From the NCBI GenBank assembly GCA_005883255.1, contig VAXS01000002.1:1-7947 (forward strand): a stretch of 7,947 bases of DNA, given 5' to 3'. Shown here one piece after another: positions 3,829-7,947 of the stretch. The translations under genes and the position numbers were made by a program. Origin of the DNA: Actinomycetota bacterium. Lineage in GTDB: Bacteria; Actinomycetota; Thermoleophilia; Solirubrobacterales; Solirubrobacteraceae. Below the pieces are notes generated by a model that was not told the origin of the DNA, made no database searches, and was given only the letters and a program-made list of their open reading frames with translations. Each line of letters opens with the position of its first letter. Position 1 is the stretch's first letter.

Positions 3829-6312
3829 TCAGCCGCCGCGGCCCCGGGCGGCCTTGCGCTCGGGCGTCGCGGTCCGCCGGGGGCGCCGGCGCGGCGCCCG
3901 GGCGACCCGCGCGGGCGCGACCGGCTCCTCCAGCGCGATCGCGAACACCTCGCCGATGTGGTCCACGAACCGGAAGTCGATCTCGCTGCGCAGGTGCTCG
4001 GGGATGTCGTCGGCGTCCTGCTCGTTGAGCCGCGGGGCGATCACGCAGCGGATCCCGTTGCGCTGCGCGGCCAGCGCCTTCTCCTTGAGCCCCCCGATCG
4101 GGAGCACCTGGCCGGTCAGCGTGAGCTCGCCGGTCATGGCCACGTCGTCGCGCACCGGCCACCCCGAGATCAGCGACATCAGCGCGGTGGCCATGGTGAT
4201 CCCGGCGCTGGGGCCGTCCTTGGGGATCGCGCCCGCCGGCACGTGCAGGTGCAGGTCGTGCTTGGCGAACCAGTCCTCGGGGAGCTCCGGCGCCAGCTCG
4301 GCCGCGTGGGAGCGCACGTGCGACAGCGCGGCCTGGGCCGACTCGCGCATCACGTCGCCCAGCTGGCCGGTGAGGATCAGCTGGCCCGAGCCCGGCATCG
4401 CCGTGGCCTCCACGAACAGGACGTCGCCGCCGGCCGGGGTCCAGGCCAGCCCGGTGGCCACGCCCGGCTGGCTGGTGCGCCGGCGCGTCTCCGAGAAGAA
4501 CCGGCGCTTGCCCAGCAGCTCGCGCGCCCGCTTCTCGGAGATCGTCACCCGCCGCGTCAGCTTCCCCTCCGCCGCCTGCCGGGCGATCTTGCGGCACACG
4601 GTCCCGATCTCGCGCTCCAGGTTGCGCACGCCCGCCTCGCGCGTGTAGTCGGCGATGATCGCCTTCAGCGCGGCGTCGCCGAACTGGATCTGGCTGCGCT
4701 TGAGGCCGTTGCGCTCGATCTGGCGGGGCACCAGGTAGCGCCGGGCGATCTGCAGCTTCTCCTCCTCGGTGTAGCCGGCGAGCTGGATCACCTCCATGCG
4801 GTCCTGCAGCGGGCCCGGCACGGTGTCCAGGTTGTTGGCGGTGGTCACGAACATGACGCTCGAGAGGTCGAACGGCACGTCCAGGTAGTGGTCGCGGAAG
4901 GTGGAGTTCTGCTCGGGATCCAGCACCTCGAGCATGGCGCTGGCCGGGTCGCCGCGGAAGTCCGCGCCCATCTTGTCGATCTCGTCGATCATGAACAGCG
5001 GGTTGCGGGCGCCGGCGTCGCGCAGCGCGCGGATGATGGTCCCGGGCATGGCCCCGATGTAGGTGCGCCGGTGGCCCCGGATCTCGGCCTCGTCGCGGAC
5101 GCCGCCCACCGAGATGCGCTCGAACTTGCGCCCCAGCGCCCGGGCGATCGACCTCCCCAGCGACGTCTTGCCCACCCCGGGCGGGCCCACGAAGCACAGG
5201 ATGGACCCCCGGGCCTGCGGGTTGAGCTTGCGCACGGCCAGGAACTCCACGATGCGGTCCTTGACCGCCTCGATGTCGTAGTGGTCCTCGTCCAGGACCT
5301 CCCGGGCGTGGACCAGGTCGAGGTTGTCCTCGGTCTGCTTGTCCCAGGGCAGCGAGGCGATCCACTCCAGGTAGGCGCGGATGACGCCGTGCTCGGCCGC
5401 CGCCGGCGGCAGCCGCTCCAGCCGGGAGAGCTCGCGGTCGGCCTGGCGGCGGACCTCCTCGGGCAGCTCGATCGCGTCCAGCTGCTCGCGCAGCTCGTCG
5501 ACCTCGGCCTGGACCTCGTCGGTCTCCCCCAGCTCGTCCTGGATCGCCTTGAGCTGCTGGCGCAGGAAGTACTCGCGCTGCGAGCGGTCAAGCTCGGACT
5601 GCACCTGCGACTGGATCTTGGACCCCAGCGAGATGACCTCGAGCTCGCGGGCCAGGATCTCGGAGAGCCGGCGCAGGCGCCGGGCCACGTCCACCTCCTC
5701 CAGCAGCTCCTGCTTCTCCCCGGTCTTCAGCCGCAGCGCGCCGGCGATCAGGTGCGACAGCGCGCTGGGGTCGTCCACGTTCGCCACCGCCAGCTGGAGC
5801 TCCTCGGGGAGGTAGGGCACCTGCTCGACGATCTCCGTGAACGTGCGCCGCACGTTGTGCAGGAGGGCCTGCAGCTCGGGCGTGTCCTCGACGACGTCGG
5901 GCGCCTCCTCGATCTCCGCGAACAGGTAGGGCTCCTGGCGCACCCAGCGGGTGATCCGCACGCGCTGGCCGCCCTGCACCAGCAGCCGCAGCGTGCCGTC
6001 GGGCGCGCGCAGCATGCGGGCGATCGTGCCGGCCACGCCGACGTCGTAGAGGTCGTCCGGGGCGGGGGTCTCGACCTCCGGCGAGCGGCTGGCCACCATC
6101 GTCAGCATCCGGCTTCCGCCCAGGGCGTCGTTGACCAGGCGGATCGAGCGCTCCTGCCCCACGGCCAGCGGTGTGAGCGTGTCCGGGAACGGGACGGTCT
6201 CGCGCAGGGGCAGGACAGGGAGCCCCGGGGGCAGCGTCGGCTGCGCGGGGATCTCCACCTGCGGGGCGCCCGTGCCGTCGCCGGCGCCGCCGTCGCCGCC
6301 GATCTCGATCAC
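3829..6312 (-). CDS. lon: ATP-dependent Lon protease (LonA, S16 family)
   Basis: 827 residues, a full-length LonA that degrades misfolded and regulatory proteins in the cytosol as an ATP-driven hexamer. Order: Gly/Pro leader (1-30); substrate-recognition LON domain (~31-220, LPVLPLRETVPFPDTLTPL); helical coiled-coil arm (~225-330, SQREYFLRQQLKAIQDELGE); AAA+ module with Walker A GPPGVGKT (376-383, K382), Walker B MIDEID (D443, E444), sensor-1 N493 and sensor-2 Arg in GVRNLER (R563); protease domain with catalytic S702 in KDGPSAG and K745 in GGLKEKAL, 43 residues apart as in E. coli Lon (S679/K722). All catalytic residues are present. An unusual Arg-rich tail (~795-827, VARAPRRRPRRTATPERKAA) follows the protease domain. 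Start GTG 6312 overlaps the hsp20 stop (GTGA), with AGGGAG five bases upstream. No HAIR or CIRCE element is visible, so heat control, if any, must act another way. Confidence 0.97.
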   Translation of the reverse strand: MIEIGGDGGAGDGTGAPQVEIPAQPTLPPGLPVLPLRETVPFPDTLTPLAVGQERSIRLVNDALGGSRMLTMVASRSPEVETPAPDDLYDVGVAGTIARMLRAPDGTLRLLVQGGQRVRITRWVRQEPYLFAEIEEAPDVVEDTPELQALLHNVRRTFTEIVEQVPYLPEELQLAVANVDDPSALSHLIAGALRLKTGEKQELLEEVDVARRLRRLSEILARELEVISLGSKIQSQVQSELDRSQREYFLRQQLKAIQDELGETDEVQAEVDELREQLDAIELPEEVRRQADRELSRLERLPPAAAEHGVIRAYLEWIASLPWDKQTEDNLDLVHAREVLDEDHYDIEAVKDRIVEFLAVRKLNPQARGSILCFVGPPGVGKTSLGRSIARALGRKFERISVGGVRDEAEIRGHRRTYIGAMPGTIIRALRDAGARNPLFMIDEIDKMGADFRGDPASAMLEVLDPEQNSTFRDHYLDVPFDLSSVMFVTTANNLDTVPGPLQDRMEVIQLAGYTEEEKLQIARRYLVPRQIERNGLKRSQIQFGDAALKAIIADYTREAGVRNLEREIGTVCRKIARQAAEGKLTRRVTISEKRARELLGKRRFFSETRRRTSQPGVATGLAWTPAGGDVLFVEATAMPGSGQLILTGQLGDVMRESAQAALSHVRSHAAELAPELPEDWFAKHDLHLHVPAGAIPKDGPSAGITMATALMSLISGWPVRDDVAMTGELTLTGQVLPIGGLKEKALAAQRNGIRCVIAPRLNEQDADDIPEHLRSEIDFRFVDHIGEVFAIALEEPVAPARVARAPRRRPRRTATPERKAARGRGG

Positions 6313-6764
6313 CGGCGCTCCCTGGGCACGTCGATGGGGACGGTGCGGGCCCGCGGCCCGCGCTCCACCAGCGGCAGCTCGACGCGCAGGATCCCGTCCT
6401 CGTAGACCGCCCGGGCCTGCTCGCCCCGGACGTCGGCGCCCAGCTGGACGACCCGCCGGAGCGGTCCCTGCTCGACCTCGACCTGCTGGTAGAGGCGGCC
6501 CTCGGCCTCCTGGACCCGCCGGCGGCCGCTGATCGCCAGCTCGCGCCCGCGGATCTCCAGCGAGACCGCGTCGGGATCGATCCCGGCCAGCTCCGCCTCG
6601 ACGACGGCCCGCGGCGGCGAGTCCACGTAGTAGACGTCGACCGCCGGCGAGAACCCCCCGCCCCGGCCGGACAGGCGCGTGCGCTCGAGCACGTTGCCCA
6701 GCAGCTCGTCCATCTCGCGGCGCATGCGCTCGAAGTTGGCGAACAGATCGCGCTCTGGCGCCAT
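6309..6764 (-). CDS. hsp20: Hsp20 / alpha-crystallin family small heat-shock protein
   Basis: 151 residues, typical length. It is an ATP-independent holdase that binds unfolding proteins and forms large oligomers. A helical N-terminal arm (DLFANFERMRREMDELLGNV, residues 6-25) precedes the alpha-crystallin domain (~39-135): SPAVDVYYVDSP, VVEAELAGIDPDAVSLEIRG, LAISGRR, and the signature AVYEDGILRVELP (119-131, matching the A-x(n)-G-x-L pattern). The tail carries I144-D145-V146, the I-x-I/V motif used for oligomer contacts. The final bases overlap the lon GTG, so chaperone and protease are made from one message and translationally coupled, a sensible pairing for handling damaged proteins. ATG 6764 is chosen because the domain's N-terminal arm begins there and a -10 box lies seven bases upstream. 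The frame stays open far upstream across the MBL gene, but that extension is a shadow of the opposite-frame coding there. Confidence 0.95.
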   Translation of the reverse strand: MAPERDLFANFERMRREMDELLGNVLERTRLSGRGGGFSPAVDVYYVDSPPRAVVEAELAGIDPDAVSLEIRGRELAISGRRRVQEAEGRLYQQVEVEQGPLRRVVQLGADVRGEQARAVYEDGILRVELPLVERGPRARTVPIDVPRERR

Positions 6765-6771
6765 GCGCCGA

Positions 6772-6800
6772 ACCTTAGCTGGGCGCCTGGCCCGGGTCAG
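6772..6800 (-). promoter_or_regulatory. Leaderless promoter of the hsp20-lon operon
   Basis: Minus-strand CTGACC (6800 to 6795) and TAAGGT (6777 to 6772) are separated by exactly 17 bases. Seven bases then lead to the hsp20 ATG at 6764, so the mRNA should start at or next to the start codon. The -35 box contains the TGA stop codon of the upstream MBL gene, so the promoter is embedded at that gene's end. The -10 context CCAGCTAAGGT nearly repeats that of the TetR promoter. No HspR (HAIR) or HrcA (CIRCE) operator is visible here. Confidence 0.6.
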
Positions 6801-7591
6801 AGCGTGTAGACGGCGCCCTCGCGGGCGACGTCGACCGGGCCGCCGAACGTCCGCTCGGCCTCGCGGCGGGCCCACAGCTCGTCCAGCTCGTCCGAGATGT
6901 GGGTGATGACCAGGCGCCGGGCGCCGGCCTTGCGGCCGTGCTCGCCCGCCTCGCCGGGGGTGAGGTGGCCGCGCACTCCCTGGCGCTCGGGGCGCGGGAG
7001 CGTGGCCTCGACCATGAACAGGTCGGTCCCGCTGGCGAAGTCGATCAGCTCCTCGCAGGGACGGCAGTCGGCGCCGAACGTGAACCGGGCCCCGCCGTTG
7101 GTGGAGGCCAGCTCCACCGCGTGCGTGACCAGGAAGTGGGGGACGACGTGGAAGCGCACGCGCAGGACGTCCAGGTCGAGCGACTGGAACGCGTTGTACT
7201 CGCGCACGTCGAACGCCTTCTCGACCAGGTCCTCGTTGCCCCAGGCGCCCACGATCCGGCGCACCGTCTCGCGGCCGCCCTCCGGCAGGTACAGCGCCGG
7301 CCGCGCGGGTGAGTCCGTGCCCGGCCAGCGGTCCACCGGCACCGGCTGCTGGCGCGGCGCGTAGGTCAGGGCGTAGGAGAACGGGATGAGGTCCAGGAAG
7401 TGGTCGGCGTGCATGTGGGAGACCACGACCGCGTCGACCGTCGTGTAGTCCCGGAAGCGCCGGAGCTTGGAGAACACGCCGTTGCCGCAGTCCAGCAGCA
7501 ACGCGTAGCCGCGCTCCTCGACCAGATAGCCGCTGCACGCCCCGTCCGCGTCCTGCCAGGACGGGCTTTTGCCTAGCACCGTGATACGCAC
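6797..7591 (-). CDS. Metallo-beta-lactamase-fold hydrolase, RNase Z / phosphodiesterase-like
   Basis: 264 residues. The dinuclear zinc site is complete: H59-x-H61-x-D63-H64 (SHMHADHF), H152 (VVPHF), bridging D175 (FGADC), and H231 (ITHIS). H209 in GHLTPGEAGEHG corresponds to the conserved GH(S/L)T histidine of the RNase Z and cyclic-nucleotide phosphodiesterase branch. The N-terminus MRITVLGKSPSWQDADGACSGYLVE and the LLLDCGNGVFSKL loop are also typical of this branch. The protein lacks the inserted flexible arm of true tRNase Z as far as I can see, so the substrate is open: a phosphodiester in RNA, a cyclic nucleotide or a small phosphonate are possible. It is cytosolic, with no signal peptide. 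The GTG start at 7591 has GGAG five bases upstream. It diverges from the antiporter gene over 38 bases and precedes hsp20 by 32 bases. Confidence 0.88.
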   Translation of the reverse strand: MRITVLGKSPSWQDADGACSGYLVEERGYALLLDCGNGVFSKLRRFRDYTTVDAVVVSHMHADHFLDLIPFSYALTYAPRQQPVPVDRWPGTDSPARPALYLPEGGRETVRRIVGAWGNEDLVEKAFDVREYNAFQSLDLDVLRVRFHVVPHFLVTHAVELASTNGGARFTFGADCRPCEELIDFASGTDLFMVEATLPRPERQGVRGHLTPGEAGEHGRKAGARRLVITHISDELDELWARREAERTFGGPVDVAREGAVYTL

Positions 7592-7618
7592 TCGAGCTCC
7601 GCCTCTCCTGGGCGTGAG

Positions 7619-7624
7619 ACTCTA
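7619..7624 (-). promoter_or_regulatory. Possible -10 box of the MBL-hydrolase gene in the divergent gap
   Basis: The 38-base gap 7592-7629 between the divergent MBL and antiporter genes holds minus-strand TAGAGT (7624 to 7619). It would start transcription about 20 bases before the GTG at 7591, leaving room for the AGGAGAGG/GGAG ribosome-binding region. No convincing -35 is seen; the expected place lies inside the antiporter coding sequence. No equally good box is visible for the antiporter. Confidence 0.35.
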
Positions 7625-7629
7625 CCCCG

Positions 7630-7947
7630 GTGCCGGCGAATAGCGTGCACTTCGTCACATTCGGCGCCGTCGGCGGCCCCGGCTTCGACACGGTGGCGCT
7701 GGTGCTGGGCCTCCTGCTGGTGGTCGGGGCGCTCCTGTCCGGCCTGGCCAACCGCTCCTTCCTCTCGCTGACCGCGCTGTTCGTGCTCGTGGGCTTCCTG
7801 CTGGGGCGCGGAGGGCTCGACGTGCTGCCGTTCCACGCTCACTCGGACTTCGTGGGCGACCTGGCCCTGGTGGCGCTGATCGTGATCCTGTTCCGCGACG
7901 GGCTCGAGGTCGAGGGCGAGATGCTGCAGTCCGAGTGGCGGCTGCCG
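7630..7947 (+). CDS. Cation:proton antiporter, N-terminal part (truncated by window end)
   Basis: 106 codons are visible, in frame to the last base, with no stop. Three transmembrane helices can be seen: ~20-40 (VALVLGLLLVVGALLSGLA), ~43-59 (FLSLTALFVLVGFLLG) and ~74-88 (VGDLALVALIVILF). They are followed by FRDGLEVEGEMLQSEWRLP, the 'RDGLEV' segment found at this place in Na+/H+ or K+/H+ exchangers of the CPA superfamily (Pfam Na_H_Exchanger, NhaP-like). It would exchange a monovalent cation for protons across the membrane for pH and salt control; the ion is not known. The start is uncertain: GTG 7630 gives a short polar leader before helix 1, while GTG 7645 in the same frame is an alternative. 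No clear ribosome-binding site precedes 7630, so translation may be leaderless. Confidence 0.8.
   Translation, partial: MPANSVHFVTFGAVGGPGFDTVALVLGLLLVVGALLSGLANRSFLSLTALFVLVGFLLGRGGLDVLPFHAHSDFVGDLALVALIVILFRDGLEVEGEMLQSEWRLP

Noticed and set aside
3755..5365. Upstream extension of the small membrane-protein frame into lon
   Set aside because: The frame is open only because of GC bias. A ribosome-binding site and the change from Arg/Gly/Pro noise to normal sequence both mark ATG 3754 as the start.
3775..6405. Long plus-strand open frame (876 codons) opposite lon
   Set aside because: It lies antisense to a full lon gene with intact catalytic motifs. Its translation is a low-complexity His/Leu/Arg/Val/Asp mix typical of the complement of GC-ending codons.
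6778..6794. Heat-shock operator (HAIR or CIRCE) upstream of hsp20
   Set aside because: Looked for both consensus inverted repeats around the hsp20 promoter. Only a short GGGC/GCCC dyad with 4-base arms is present, which is expected by chance at this GC content.
6765..7751. Upstream extension of the hsp20 frame across the MBL gene
   Set aside because: The extension is a frame shadow of the MBL gene. The Hsp20 N-terminal arm and the promoter place the start at 6764.

Overview
The window is about 70% or more GC by eye, gene-dense, and written in strongly G/C-ending codons. The truncated first gene ends in a beta-rich, arginine-rich secreted domain that I associate with soil Actinobacteria of the class Thermoleophilia (Solirubrobacter/Conexibacter-like). 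Several genes appear to be leaderless, which is common in Actinobacteria. The organism assignment is inference; no rRNA or other phylogenetic marker is present.

Layout. 1-563 (+) is the C-terminal end of a probable secreted protein. 607-1869 (+) encodes an R2-like ligand-binding oxidase (R2lox-type ferritin-like di-metal protein) fused to a C-terminal SCP2-like lipid-binding domain. It converges, with only two bases between stop codons, on a two-gene minus-strand operon: a TetR regulator (2545-3174) followed by a membrane-anchored DUF2993/LmeA-like protein (1872-2543). A hairpin at 3253-3280 separates this operon from a minus-strand proteostasis cluster: metallo-beta-lactamase-fold hydrolase (6797-7591), Hsp20 chaperone (6309-6764), LonA protease (3829-6312) and a small lineage-type membrane protein (3305-3754). 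At the right edge a cation:proton antiporter (7630-end, +) diverges from the MBL gene and is cut by the window.

How the parts work together. Hsp20 holds unfolding proteins and Lon degrades damaged ones. Their genes overlap by 4 bases (GTGA), so they are translationally coupled, and a strong-looking leaderless promoter sits just before hsp20. The small membrane protein follows lon and may share its transcript. On the left, three adjacent genes point to lipids: the R2lox family is known to hold a long-chain fatty acid at its metal site, SCP2 domains bind lipids, and DUF2993/LmeA proteins bind phospholipids. A TetR regulator heads the DUF2993 operon. This suggests a lipid-related module, but no substrate can be read from the sequence.

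Most notable observations: (1) the R2lox-SCP2 fusion, which keeps all six metal ligands and the Val/Tyr pair that forms the family's ether cross-link; (2) its promoter, where a 17-base dyad fills a 19-base spacer, as in MerR-type control; (3) a repeated leaderless promoter pattern TANNNT-N6/7-ATG before three genes, two of them sharing the extended sequence CCAGCTAARGT; (4) a basic tail on Lon and a Lon-linked membrane protein. There is no sign of mobile elements, CRISPR, tRNA or rRNA.
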